A DNA stretch of 64,000 nt, from contig NW_003314268.1 in assembly GCF_000143415.4 (NCBI RefSeq), positions 2,305,972 to 2,369,971 of the forward strand, read 5' to 3'. This document shows positions 54,097 to 64,000 of the stretch, in pieces; position 1 is the stretch's first letter, and every line of letters begins with the position of its first letter. The position numbers and the translations under genes are program-made. The notes below the pieces were generated by a model that was given only the letters and a program-made list of their open reading frames with translations, was not told the origin of the DNA and searched no databases. The stretch is from Selaginella moellendorffii (lineage: Eukaryota > Streptophyta > Lycopodiopsida > Selaginellales > Selaginellaceae).

Positions 54097-56118
54097 ATGC
54101 AAGCTAAGCTTGCCGGGAGCATAAAGCTCCACGGTGACTCACGGCTCTTGTCGGAATGTACGAAACTGTACGACTGGATATCCAGGAGTGACCACCGCCA
54201 CGATAGATACCTCGCCAACTTAATGATTGAAATGTTTGGCAAGTGTGGAAGTCCTAAAGATGCCCGCAGTGTCTTTGACTCCATCAATGGGCCCAATACT
54301 TACTCTGTAAACATGATGATAGCGGCATATGCCCAAAGCGGGTATCTTGACGATGCAAGTGGTATCTTTCTTAAAGCCTCGCAGAAAGATGCCGTAACAT
54401 GGAACACTCTCTTGGCAGGAACTGCGAGACGTGGGAGTTGTTTTCAAGCGTCTAAGATCTTTGAGAATATGCCAGAATGGGATTCCTTGGCTTTCAATGC
54501 CATGCTGATGGCATATGCCCGTGCTGGAAATCTGGATCTTGCAAAGATTCTCTTTGATCAGATGCCGGTAAGAATTCTATCCTCGTGGAACATTCTACTA
54601 TCCTGCTATACTGTGCACAGCAATTTGAATATGCTCAAAGGTTTCCTAGGCAAGATGCCGCAACACAATGGTCTGGGATGGAATTCTTTGTTGTTGCGTT
54701 ATTTCCAGTCAGGAGTCTTGTCACAAGGTAAAGGAGCGTTTGATTCTATGCTGGAGAGAGACAAAGATTCCTGGATCTATCTCGTCAGAGGATACATCCA
54801 AGCTGGAATCTTGGAATTTGCAAAGATCGTATTACAAAAGATGCCAGAGCACTGTCTCCATTGCCTCACAACACTGCTTTCTGCCTATGCCGCTAACTCC
54901 TGTACATTTGAAGCCAAAACCTTGTTCGATCAAATGCTGTATAAAGATGGAATTGCCTGGAACTCAATTCTTTCGGCATATTCCCAGAGCGGACACCCTT
55001 TTGCCGCCAAAAGCATCTTCGATTTCATGCCTGGATGGGACACGGCGTCATGGAATATACTAGCCGTGGCTTATGCCGAGAATGGGCATCTAGACGATGC
55101 CTGGAATGTCTTTACACTGAGAAAAGAGCGTGACCTGGTGTCATGGAATTCAATCGTCAATGCGTATGCTCAGAGAAGCAATGTACACTTCGCGCTAGAG
55201 ATATTCGGAAGATCCCCGGGATGGGATTCGGTATCATGGAACATTCTCCTCCACGGTCTCGTACGAAACGAGGAGTTTTCGAAAGCAAAGCTTGTGTTTG
55301 AGAGAATGCCGGAGCGCCAAATCATGTCTTGGGAGTGTGTGATTACAGTCTTTTCGAAATCCCTCTTCGACAGAATGCCCAAATGGAGTGTTCTCTCTTG
55401 GACGGCTCTTATTACCGCATATACCGCGAAAGGGCATATCAAAGAGGCGGAGAGAATCTTCTACGAGATGCCGCAGCGTGATATTGTCGCATGGAACGCT
55501 CTACTTTTTTCTTCATTACAAAGTTACCATATAGAAAAAGTCCAGAGGTGCTTTGAAATGTTTCCAAAACACGACACTCTTTCTTGGAACACTGTTCTTG
55601 CTGCGTATGCCCAAAGTGGGCATATTAAAACGGCCAAGCTTTTGTTTGATACGAGAATGCCCTTCCACAATGCCTCTGGATGGAACACTTTAATCACTGC
55701 CTATGCCCTGGCGGGTTCGCTTTTCCAAGAGATTCTATCCCTCTTTCGATCCATGCTCCAAGAGGGCGTTCGAGCATCGCAGCCCACATTCGTGGCGATC
55801 CTGGCAGCTTTCAGCCACGCCGGGCTACTCGATCCGGCAATCCAGTGCTTCCACTGGATGATCTCGGATCACTCGATCGAACCGGCGCTGGATCACTACT
55901 GCTGCGTCGTGGATCTCCTGGGCCGAATTGGGATGCTCGAGCAATCGGAGGATCTCCTCCAAAACATGCCCTTTCTTCCCAGCGACGTGGCGATGAACAC
56001 GCTGCTGGGCGCGTGCCGGATCCAGGGAGATGTTGGATGCGGCGATCGCAATGCGGGAGATCTCTTGCGATTGGATCCAAAATCATATGCTCTTCTTTCA
56101 AACCTCTATGCTACTTGA
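54097..56118 (+). CDS. PPR protein rich in S-type repeats, 673 aa
   Basis: Intronless. About 17 repeats, mostly 31-residue S-type (LAFNAMLMAYARAGNLDLAK, WNSILSAYSQSGHPFAAKSI), each with a FDxMP-like end. The C-terminus has the E region (YCCVVDLLGRIGMLEQSEDL, LLGACRIQGDVG, YALLSNLYA) and stops there without E+ or DYW domains. It is presumed to be targeted to an organelle to bind RNA, and may need a DYW partner in trans for editing. One repeat is shortened (VFSKSLFDRMP, near 55355), a sign of an internal deletion that kept frame. The ATG at 54097 is the first in frame; an upstream ORF at 53682-54077 in another frame is not clearly part of it. Confidence 0.88.
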   Translation: MQAKLAGSIKLHGDSRLLSECTKLYDWISRSDHRHDRYLANLMIEMFGKCGSPKDARSVFDSINGPNTYSVNMMIAAYAQSGYLDDASGIFLKASQKDAVTWNTLLAGTARRGSCFQASKIFENMPEWDSLAFNAMLMAYARAGNLDLAKILFDQMPVRILSSWNILLSCYTVHSNLNMLKGFLGKMPQHNGLGWNSLLLRYFQSGVLSQGKGAFDSMLERDKDSWIYLVRGYIQAGILEFAKIVLQKMPEHCLHCLTTLLSAYAANSCTFEAKTLFDQMLYKDGIAWNSILSAYSQSGHPFAAKSIFDFMPGWDTASWNILAVAYAENGHLDDAWNVFTLRKERDLVSWNSIVNAYAQRSNVHFALEIFGRSPGWDSVSWNILLHGLVRNEEFSKAKLVFERMPERQIMSWECVITVFSKSLFDRMPKWSVLSWTALITAYTAKGHIKEAERIFYEMPQRDIVAWNALLFSSLQSYHIEKVQRCFEMFPKHDTLSWNTVLAAYAQSGHIKTAKLLFDTRMPFHNASGWNTLITAYALAGSLFQEILSLFRSMLQEGVRASQPTFVAILAAFSHAGLLDPAIQCFHWMISDHSIEPALDHYCCVVDLLGRIGMLEQSEDLLQNMPFLPSDVAMNTLLGACRIQGDVGCGDRNAGDLLRLDPKSYALLSNLYAT

Positions 56119-56356
56119 TTTGGAGCTTCCCAAAACGTGGGATCACCGTCCGATCCGTTGTGCTCGTTTCTCTTGAGCGGTCCGATCGATCTTGACCGTG
56201 GCGGGCCTTTGAAAAAAGAATACATGGCTGGAAAGAAAGCGTGTTTGCTGTGTGTCTCAATTTTCAATGTTTTTCGCGTTGAATCGTAGAAGAGCTATCG
56301 CAACGCGCGCCGCGCGCAAATATTTCTTGATTCGTGATTGATCTCTAGAGAAGTCA

Positions 56357-58305
56357 ATGGACTCCGGGCAAAAGAGGCTCCAGGAGCTGGGCTACAAACA
56401 GGAGCTCAAGCGATCTCTCTCGTAAGTATACTTCATTCCTGAAATTCGCAGGGAGAAACGATTGTGATTCAATCCAATCTGTGTTCTTGCAACCAGGGTT
56501 GTCTCAAACTTCGCATTGTCCTTCGCCATCATCTCAATTCTCACAGGCGTCACGACTACGTACAACACGGGTCTTACGTACGGAGGCCCTGTTTCGATCG
56601 TCTATGGCTGGATTATCGTCAGCTTCTTCACTATGTGCATTGCCCTCTCCATGGCGGAGATTTGCTCAGCGTACCCCACCTCTGGAGGTCTCTACTTTTG
56701 GAGCTATAGCCTTGCCGGCCCCAAATGGGGGCCATTTGCTTCATGGATCACTGGATGGTATAGTTGATTTTTTAATTTTTTCTTTCTTCCTGAAAAACTG
56801 GAGTAAAACTTTTCCAGGTTCAACATATTTGGACAGGTCTGATGAGAAATTTTTCATCAATTTCTTAAGATCATCACCATTGTTTTTCTTTTTTGTTCAT
56901 TATGGATGTGGAATTTGGAGTAGTGGGCGACGACCACCAGTGCCAATTTCTCAATGGCGATACTTGTCCAAGTGATTATTCTGCTCGCCACCGGAGGGCG
57001 AGATGGAGGATACTACGCTTCCAAGTACGTGGTCATTGGATTCCATGGAATTTTCTTGCTCATGCATGGCCTGATTAATAACTTGGAGATCAAGTGGGTC
57101 TCTCGCTTGGGAACGCTGGCGGTAATATGGAATTGCGTTGGTAAGTGGAGATAGTTTCACATCAGTGTTTAATTGCTTTGCGACATCACAGGAGTTTTTC
57201 TCATCACCATTTTGGTCCTCGCTGTTGCTCCGGAGAAACGAAGTGCCAAGTTCGTATTTTCGTACTTCTACAAAGACAATGGAAGCGGCATCGGGAGTAG
57301 CCCCTACGTCTTCGTCGTGGGCTTATTGATGAGCCAGTACTCGCTGATCGGATACGACGCATCAGCTCACATGGTAAAGGGATTCCACGAATCTCTCTGG
57401 AATAATCTCGCTTTCTATCAGTCTGAGGAGACCAAGTCCGCGGACAAGAACGGCGCGTACGGAATCGTCAGTGCGGTGGGAATCTCGGTCGTGATCGGCG
57501 CCATCTACCTTCTCGGCATCACATTTATCATCACAGACGTGGATCATGTGTTGAGCCTGGACAACGATGCGAGGGGATATGCCGTGGCCCAGGCGTTCTA
57601 TGATGCCTTTAAGATGCGGTACGGAAGCGGCGGCGGCGGCATCGTGTGCCTCGCAATCGTGGCCGTCGCCGTCTTCCTCTGCTGCATGAGCTGTGTGACA
57701 AGCAACTCCAGGTAACGTATGTACGGAATGATTGTTCCGTGATTATTCTAACCGAATAATCTCAGGATGGCATACGCTTTCTCCCGGGATGGAGCCGTAC
57801 CGCTGTCGCGCCTGTGGCACAAAGTCAACAAGCGGGATATTCCATCCAACGCCGTCTGGCTGGCGGTCGTGGTCTCGTTTTGCATGGCTCTTCCAGTAAG
57901 TAAAACTTATCTGTTTAACTTACAAGTTTTCTACACACGCAGTACTTGGGAAGCTCCGTGGCATTCCAAGCGATGGTCTCAATCGCCACCATTGGATCGT
58001 GCATCTCCTACGCACTGCCCATCCTCTTCCGGGTAACTATTGCCCGTAATTCTTTTGTACCGGGCCCCTTTCACCTGGGTAAATTCCTTGGCCTGGTGAC
58101 GGGCTGGATCTCCGTGGTGTGGGTGGCCCTCATCACCGTGCTCTTCTGCCTCCCTATCGTCTACCCCGTCACCAGTAAATCCTTCAATTACACGCCCGTC
58201 GCTGTGGGGGGAGTTTTCACATTTACCATGACTTACTGGCTCCTCAGCGCCCGATACTGGTTCCAAGGGCCAGTCTCCAACCTGGGCTCATCCCCACTTT
58301 ATTAA
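56357..58305 (+). CDS. Amino-acid/GABA permease, BAT1-like (APC superfamily)
   Basis: Starts MDSGQKRLQELGYKQELKRS; exon 1 56357-56421, exon 2 56497-56757, a 19-bp exon 56818-56836 (to give WFNIFGQ), then 56924 onward. About 12 membrane spans, with family signatures FAIISILTGVTTTYNTGL, YPTSGGLYFWSYSLAGPKWG, LIGYDASAHM + SEETKSAD, SNSRMAYAFSRDGAVPLS and ISYALPILFR. Plant BAT1/GABP proteins move amino acids or GABA across the plasma or mitochondrial membrane; the membrane here is not known. A 54-bp intron (57373-57426) is stop-free in frame, so retention would insert 18 residues beside the SEETK loop. Confidence 0.92.
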
Positions 58306-58393
58306 GCCCAAATGGTGCTTTTATAAAAAAAGAAAAAAAGATGCGGCGACTATTTAGGTCTAAAAACACCGAAGAACCCTAAAGAGCCTGTGA

Positions 58394-60399
58394 ATGGAGC
58401 GGCGAGGGAAGCGGCCGCGCTCCGCCTACCGCGATGAGGTTAGTGATTCTTCGCTGGCCAAAGATCTGCAAAGGGATAGTGAGATTTCTAGAGTCCGCCG
58501 CGGGAATTAGTGCATCTAGCATTCTAAAACGTCCAGACATAACACTTGGGGGAATTTGGCAATTTTTTTTCTTTTTGTGTGTGTAGGAGGCCCAGCCCTC
58601 ATCATATGTTAGTCGGCACCACAAGGAGCAGAGAGCTAACTATAACGGGTTCCATAGCGATACTCTTGCTGCTTCGCCTCCCTGGCGTGAAGATGACAAG
58701 GATGGTCACTACGTTTTTGAGCTGGGAGAGAACATTACACCTCGCTGTAATTTTTTTTTTCTTGCGTTTTTTACGTTTCTTTTACGCTATTTTTTTTTTC
58801 CTTGGGTCGAGCCTTTAGCTGCGTGATCCTTTTGCTTGTCTTGTTTGTTGCCCCGCATTCTAATGCGAGCTTTTTTTTTTTGTGTGTCGCAGACAAAGTC
58901 ATCAGCAAGATGGGTGAAGGTGCTTATAGTTTAGTTTCCTTTCTCGTTGTTTACCAGAGTAAATGCAGGTACTTTTGGTCGCGTTTTGGAATGCTGGGAC
59001 CGGAAGTATCAGGAGTTTGTGGCCGTTAAAGTTATAAGAAACGTCCCAAAATACAGAGAAGCCGCTCTGATTGAAATCGACGTTCTAAGAGCACTTCGAA
59101 AGCATGACAAGAATGGCAAACGGTAAAGCTCGCAACTAAGCATCATAAAGTTCTTAAAGCCTTCGTTTGCAGTGGCTGTCTTCAGATGAAAGAGTGGTTC
59201 GATTACCGGAATCACGTCTGCATCGTAAGTTTCTCGATTTTGTTTTTTTTTCCTACCATCATCTAAACTTACTGGCGAACTTAGGTGTCGGAAAAGCTTG
59301 GACCGAGCCTGTACGATTTCCTGAAAAAGAATAGCTACCGGCCATTCTCGATAGAACATGTCCGTGATATTGGCTGGCAGCTTTTGAATTCTGTAGCATG
59401 TATGCCGCGTTTGATGTTTTCGTTTATAGCTCCCGTGTTATTGATGCACTGTTGTTTGCTTCCTGTTTTAATAGACTTACATGAGCTATCTTTGATTCAT
59501 ACTGATTTAAAACCGGAGAATATACTGCTGGTCTCTTCGGCATACGTGAAGACACTCGACTACAAGGTAGCGCATTTTGTTAGATCGTTTCTAGTATTAT
59601 TAACACTTTTTCCGTTACAGTCTGCTCGACCGGATAAACACTTAACCAGGACACCGACATCAGCTGAAATAAGGCTGATAGATTTTGGGAGTGCGACGTT
59701 TGAAAACCAGCACCACTCGTCCATAGTGTCTACAAGGCAATATAGAGCACCCGAGATCATCCTGGGTACGTTGGGTGTTTCTTTTGCTTAAGTGTTATCT
59801 TGACAAAATTATTTTCTAGGCCTTGGATGGTCGTACGCGTGTGATTTGTGGAGCGTTGGTTGCATCTTAGTGGAGCTTTTCTCGGTAAGAAAACTGCGAA
59901 GTCCATTAATCTCATATTTCTTGGCTGCTTCCAGGGAGATCCACTGTTTCAGACTCACGAAAATCTCGAGCACCTGGCAATGATGGAAAGAATTCTCGGT
60001 CCCATTTCCAGACGCATAATCGATAACGTAGAGTAAGTCAGATTTGTACTGGATCTATAAACCTTGTGGCTCATCCCACGGTGCTTTGTGCAGTAGAAAA
60101 GCTCAGAAGTACTTCAAAAACGGGAGGGAACTAAACTGGCCCGATGCAGCCTCTTCTCTCGAGAGTATCCGGACAGTGAAAAGGTTACCACGGCTCAAGG
60201 TAGTGTACACATTGAAAAATAAAAACTCGTTCCCGTTCATGTCTGTGTTTTTCCCTCAATAGGAGCTTGTTCAACTGCATGTCGAGCACTCTGCCAGTTC
60301 CTTGACAGACTTGCTCGAGGGTCTCCTTAGATATGGAGCCTCCGATCGGCTGACAGCGAAAGAAGCTCTAAGACACCCGTTCTTCAAGGAGCGAAGATA
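58394..60399 (+). CDS. LAMMER (AFC/CLK) dual-specificity protein kinase
   Basis: N-terminal exon MERRGKRPRSAYRDE, then EAQPSSYVSRHHK and HYVFELGENITPRYKVISKM. The kinase core has the Gly loop GEGTFGRV, the Lys in VAVKVIRN, HTDLKPENIL, the metal-binding DFGSA, TRQYRAPEIILG and the family-naming EHLAMMERILGP, ending LTAKEALRHPFFKERR. LAMMER kinases phosphorylate SR splicing factors in the nucleus, so this is a regulator of splicing. The N-terminal tail is shorter than in seed-plant AFC proteins. Its stop lies 29 bp from the stop of the convergent nuclease gene. Confidence 0.93.
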
Positions 60400-60428
60400 A
60401 GCTTTGGTTCGCTGGACGAGCTGCTTCT

Positions 60429-61929
60429 TCACGAGAGGCTGAAGTCCGCTCCTATGGGAAGATGATCGCTGGGGTGGAAATGGTTTGGGAGGCCTCCCTT
60501 GACGTCTGGAGCATCCGGCCGAGGCACCTCTAAGATCGTCTTTGGTCTCATGGACGCCGAGGGACTGAAGAAGATGTAGTCCAGAGTTCCTGTGAAGTCT
60601 GGGGTGCAGTTCGTGAACGCTGGCTCGCCTTGTGCAGCGGCGTACAAGCTGTCGAGTGGGATCGCTGGGACTTTCAAGCTCTCCAAGTCGGGCACCTTGA
60701 AACTCGAGAGCTCGATGTCGGGGCCGGAGTTGCGACGCCCGGAGGTAATATAGTTGTACACCTGAGAAGAGAGAAGACGGCATAGAAGTTTGTTCCATTT
60801 TCCAAGCTTAAATACTTTACCCGATCACCCGGAGTGGAGTTGAAATCCCCTGCGACTAGAACGACAGGATTGGAGTTGAATTCTTGAGATATCTCCTTCT
60901 CGAACTGCAAGAGCTTTGCAAGCAGGTACTTGGCTTGTGCGAGTTTCACGTCTTGCAGCGCTGGATCCCTGGGAAAGAAAAAGGATATAAAGAACTCGGC
61001 AGAACTATCTTACCAGTATAGGTGCGTGTTTGCAATCACAACGATGTTACTAGGCGCGTGATGGAAGCGAAAGGCCGAAAAAATTCCAACACAGTTCCTT
61101 CGAAAGCGCACGCGTGGATCGCTCACATCTCTGTCGTTCTCTTCCTCTGGAACTGAGAAATCAGAGACAATACATCGGCGTGTGTGGATATATACCGACG
61201 GATTCCGACGTTCTTCCGGCTGTGGTTTCATCAGGCGCGATGTCGTTATAGTCGAGAAACTGTTGTTTTAGCAACTGGCACCTGAGTAGAATGAAATATC
61301 AAACAAACCTCGCAAAATCAATCCGAGGCTAACCATTTGGCCTTGTAGATGATGCCGCAGCCATCGCGTTTCTTGCCACTTCTCTGTACGTAGATGCTAG
61401 AGTAGCCTCTGCTTTCAAGGAGAGGCTTGTAGAAGCTCTCAAATTCGTCTAGCTCCTGCAAAGAAAACGAAGAGGGAGGCTTTGAGCTTATAGAATAACC
61501 GAACGCAAACCTGGAGACAAAGGAGATCAGCGTCCAGGGACAAAAGACGCGATAGAACTTGCTCCGAGCGCGTCTTCCACCTTCGAAAGAAATGCTCGGC
61601 GATGCAAAAACTTGACAAAAAAATGATGAGGAACTTACTTCAAACACAAGGATGGCGAATGAGGGAACAGCGAACTCTTCACATAGACCTGCAAAAGAAC
61701 AAGAACACAAAACGTTTTGATCGATCAAAGCTAGGAAAAAAGATTTAAATCACTACTTGTGCAAGAATGTTGTATGAAACCACTCGAAAGCTTCCAGCTG
61801 TAAAAATAAAAATTCGTGACAATGCGATCGTTTTCTTCGTTCTCTCTTCTTACTCTCTGGAAACTCTGAATTGTCGTCGTGTTCGACTGGAATAAAATTT
61901 GGAGTCCACACAAATGGCTTGGAAACCAT
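60429..61929 (-). CDS. CCR4-like endonuclease/exonuclease/phosphatase family protein
   Basis: From the ATG at 61929: MVSKPFVWTPNFIPVEHDD, then FRVVSYNILAQ, VYVKSSLFPHSPSLCLKW, SLDADLLCLQELDEFESFYK and KRDGCGIIYK. Next come VVIANTHLYWDPALQDVKLA, VVLAGDFNSTP (read with one extra residue here), FTGTLDYIFFS and SDHLPIGADFSLS at the stop. These are the catalytic motifs of the Mg-dependent EEP nucleases (N in YNIL, E in LQE, H in NTH, D/N in GDFN, DH near the end). The closest plant class is the CCR4 homologues 3/4, involved in mRNA poly(A) shortening. Leucine-rich repeats of yeast Ccr4 are absent, as usual in plants. Eight or so exons. Confidence 0.88.
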
Positions 61930-62161
61930 GCTCGCCTATCAGAGAGACGCGATCAATCGAAAGCGATCGAGCCGTATCTCAAACTCACCGCAGTCGCAAT
62001 GCAATGCCGATGCTGAGGACTAGATCCGCGCTGTAAACGAAGACCGGGACGAAGAAATCGGCTGCCCAGGGCGAGCATGAAGAACCCTAAAACATTTGTG
62101 TCTTAAACCCTTTAAACCCTTTCGTTGGAGCGAAGAACCCTAAAATGGAAGGTGCCCAGTG

Positions 62162-64000
62162 ATGATAGATCATAGCTGTGGGAGGCATTTTTTCGGTAGA
62201 GTTCACAAGGAAGAAAATCGTGGCAGCAGTGGAAATATCGATGTTCTTGGACGATTTCCTTCCAGGGCGAGTGGAATCTGTCGAGGACAAATCCCCGATT
62301 TCGTCCAGGAGGAGCGATCGAAGGATGCTATCGGGGCTTCCAAGAAGGATGGCGTCGAGAGGTGGGTTCCATGGAACTCCTTGATCCTAAAGTACTTGGA
62401 GCAAGGTCGATGCGAGGAAGCCGTGAGGATGATCGAGGAGACGTGCCTGGAGGAGGAAGAGAGTGTGCCGAGCGAGAGCTTGATCGTGGCCGCTCTCAAT
62501 CGCCTCTCCTCTCCCAGAATGCTCGAGGCCGGGGAGAGAATCCACTGCGTCGCGAGCTGCCTCAACCTGGTGGAATCGAAGAGGAAGAGAGTTGGAGTGG
62601 CGCTGCTGGGGATGTATGTGAGGTGTGGAAGCATCGAAAGCGCTCGCAAGCTCTTCGATTCCATGGCGGTGGAGAGGAATGGAGAGTGCTGGACAGTGAT
62701 GATCTCCGCGTACGTGAGGAGGGGCTGGATCAACGAGGCACTGCTGCTCTTCAAGAAATCTCTCCTGGAAGGCGTCCGGCCAAGCGAGGGTACGTTTATC
62801 GCGCTTCTTCACGCTTGCTCGAGGCCGGCTTCTTTGGATCAAGGGAAGAAACTCCACAGGCTCTTGGAGGAGGCTGGATTCCAGGAGTCCATAGCGCCAT
62901 CGCTGGCTACTTCGCTGATCAAGATGTATGGGAAGTGTGGGAGCTTGGACGAGGCCTGGAAGGTGATGGAGAAGATCGAATCTCGGGACGTGGAGCTCTG
63001 GACAGTGATGATCGCTTCTCTGTCTCACTTCGGCAAGCTCGATCGGGCATTCGAGCTGCTCAAGAGGATGGATCTTGAGGGTGACAGGCCGAGCAAGATG
63101 ACTTTCATGGCCGTCTTGCGAGCTTGCAAGGATCATCCGGAAGCTCGCCAAGTTGGAGGAGTTCTTCACGGTTTGATCCGAGAGAGGGGACTCGAGTCGG
63201 ACGTCGGCGTTGGAACGAGCCTCGTGAACATGTACGCTAGGTGGGGAGACCCCCAGCAAGCGCAGGAAGTGTTCTCGCAAATCGAAGCTCGCGACGTCTC
63301 GTCGTGGAACTGCCTGCTCGCGGCGTACTCTCGCTGCTCCCGGCAGGAGCAAGCGCTGGTTTTGTACCGCGAGATGATGCTCGAAGGCGTGAAACCGGAC
63401 AGGCTCACGCTCAACACCGTCATCGATGTCTGTGCGAGCTTGAAAGATCTGGAGCAAGGCAGCCGGATCCACCAGCAGATCGCCAGCTCCGGGTTTGCGT
63501 CCGACTTGATGCTCGACACTGCGCTCATCACTTTCTATGGACGCTGCGGGAAGCTGGACGCGGCGTTGGAGATCTTCGAGGCCTTGCCAGCTCGAGACAA
63601 CGTAACTTGGAACACCATGATTGCATCTCTCAACGATCACTCTTCCCCGGAGGCCGCCATGGGATTCTTCCAGAGAATGCAGCAAGAAGGTATGGCACCG
63701 AGCAGAGTGACGCTTCTCACCGTGCTCGGACTTTGTGGCAGCGTCGGGGAAGCGAAGCTCGTCCACTCTTGCGTGAGAGAGAGTGGATTCGAGCAGGATA
63801 GCGAGGTGAAGAACACGCTCATCACTGCGTATGGAAGGTGTGGAGGACTGGCACAAGCCGTGGAGATCTTCGAGGCACTCCCGCGGAAGATCGAGAGCTC
63901 GTGGAATGCGATGATGGGAGCTTACGCTGCGCAGGGAAAGCCGCGAGCGGCGCTGGAGCTCTTCCACCGGATGGTGAAGCTGGAGCAGATGATCCAGCCG
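62162..64000 (+). CDS. PPR protein, 5' part (613 codons, runs off the window)
   Basis: The frame opens at the ATG 62162 and stays open to the last base. Repeats of P, L and S length are visible: MYVRCGSIESARKLFDSM, MYGKCGSLDEAWKVMEKI, NMYARWGDPQQAQEVFSQIE and WNTMIASLNDHSSPEAAMGF. Between them lie the long-loop units with HACSRPASLDQGKKLH. A PLS-class organellar RNA-binding protein is expected; whether it ends in E or DYW is outside the window. A five-codon upstream ORF (ATG at 62145) ends in TGATG, overlapping this start by one base. The first 60 residues are not PPR and may hold the targeting peptide. Confidence 0.88.
   Translation, partial: MIDHSCGRHFFGRVHKEENRGSSGNIDVLGRFPSRASGICRGQIPDFVQEERSKDAIGASKKDGVERWVPWNSLILKYLEQGRCEEAVRMIEETCLEEEESVPSESLIVAALNRLSSPRMLEAGERIHCVASCLNLVESKRKRVGVALLGMYVRCGSIESARKLFDSMAVERNGECWTVMISAYVRRGWINEALLLFKKSLLEGVRPSEGTFIALLHACSRPASLDQGKKLHRLLEEAGFQESIAPSLATSLIKMYGKCGSLDEAWKVMEKIESRDVELWTVMIASLSHFGKLDRAFELLKRMDLEGDRPSKMTFMAVLRACKDHPEARQVGGVLHGLIRERGLESDVGVGTSLVNMYARWGDPQQAQEVFSQIEARDVSSWNCLLAAYSRCSRQEQALVLYREMMLEGVKPDRLTLNTVIDVCASLKDLEQGSRIHQQIASSGFASDLMLDTALITFYGRCGKLDAALEIFEALPARDNVTWNTMIASLNDHSSPEAAMGFFQRMQQEGMAPSRVTLLTVLGLCGSVGEAKLVHSCVRESGFEQDSEVKNTLITAYGRCGGLAQAVEIFEALPRKIESSWNAMMGAYAAQGKPRAALELFHRMVKLEQMIQP

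Noticed and set aside
62387-63967. 526-codon open frame on the minus strand
   Set aside because: It lies antisense to a clear PPR frame, starts at the PPR codons' mirror and has no family similarity. GC-rich PPR genes commonly give such open antisense frames.

Overview
This is nuclear DNA of a land plant, most likely a lycophyte such as Selaginella (inference). The evidence is intron-rich genes with very short introns (40-90 bp), three large PPR genes, a microbial-type terpene synthase relative, plastid proteins (LepA, a violaxanthin de-epoxidase remnant) and an IFT81 gene, expected only in plants with flagellate sperm.

Layout. 1-10.7 kb: 3' end of a PPR gene; an intact minor-spliceosome U11/U12-35K gene (minus strand, 8 exons); a frameshifted terpene synthase; a foldback hairpin; AT-rich repeats; a P450 fragment next to an intact two-exon P450; a tRNA-Asn. 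10.7-37.2 kb: a nest of mobile elements. A decayed Copia retrotransposon, whose gag carries a tandem array of 109/146-bp units, holds two insertions. In gag sits a 12.4-kb DNA transposon (12719-25087) with inverted ends and a 7-bp target duplication. In the reverse transcriptase sits a solo LTR, itself split by a young non-coding LTR element (27809-35091; two 1149-bp LTRs, tRNA-iMet primer site, minus orientation). Target duplications and restored reading frames at both Copia breaks support the order of events. 37.2-41 kb: a broken violaxanthin de-epoxidase copy, dispersed repeats and AT-rich DNA. 41-64 kb: a gene-dense block: double-domain UMP/CMP kinase (-), chloroplast LepA (+, with one in-frame stop), IFT81 (+), WRI1-like AP2 factor (-), MIF-like protein (-), PPR (+), BAT1-like permease (+), LAMMER kinase (+), CCR4-like nuclease (-), and a PPR gene running off the end.

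The most unusual system is the 12.4-kb transposon. Besides a transposase with a WRKY/GCM-like zinc finger and a SWIM finger, it carries a spliced gene of about 1,080 codons that joins a ParB-like domain to a beta-class DNA adenine/cytosine-N methyltransferase fold, plus three small related CPxC zinc-finger genes on both strands. ParB-methylase fusions are familiar from phages and bacteria; I know of no described plant transposon built this way. A plausible reading is a mobile element that marks or protects its own DNA, but its catalytic motif is atypical (DMPD for DPPY), so a DNA-binding role without catalysis is also possible.
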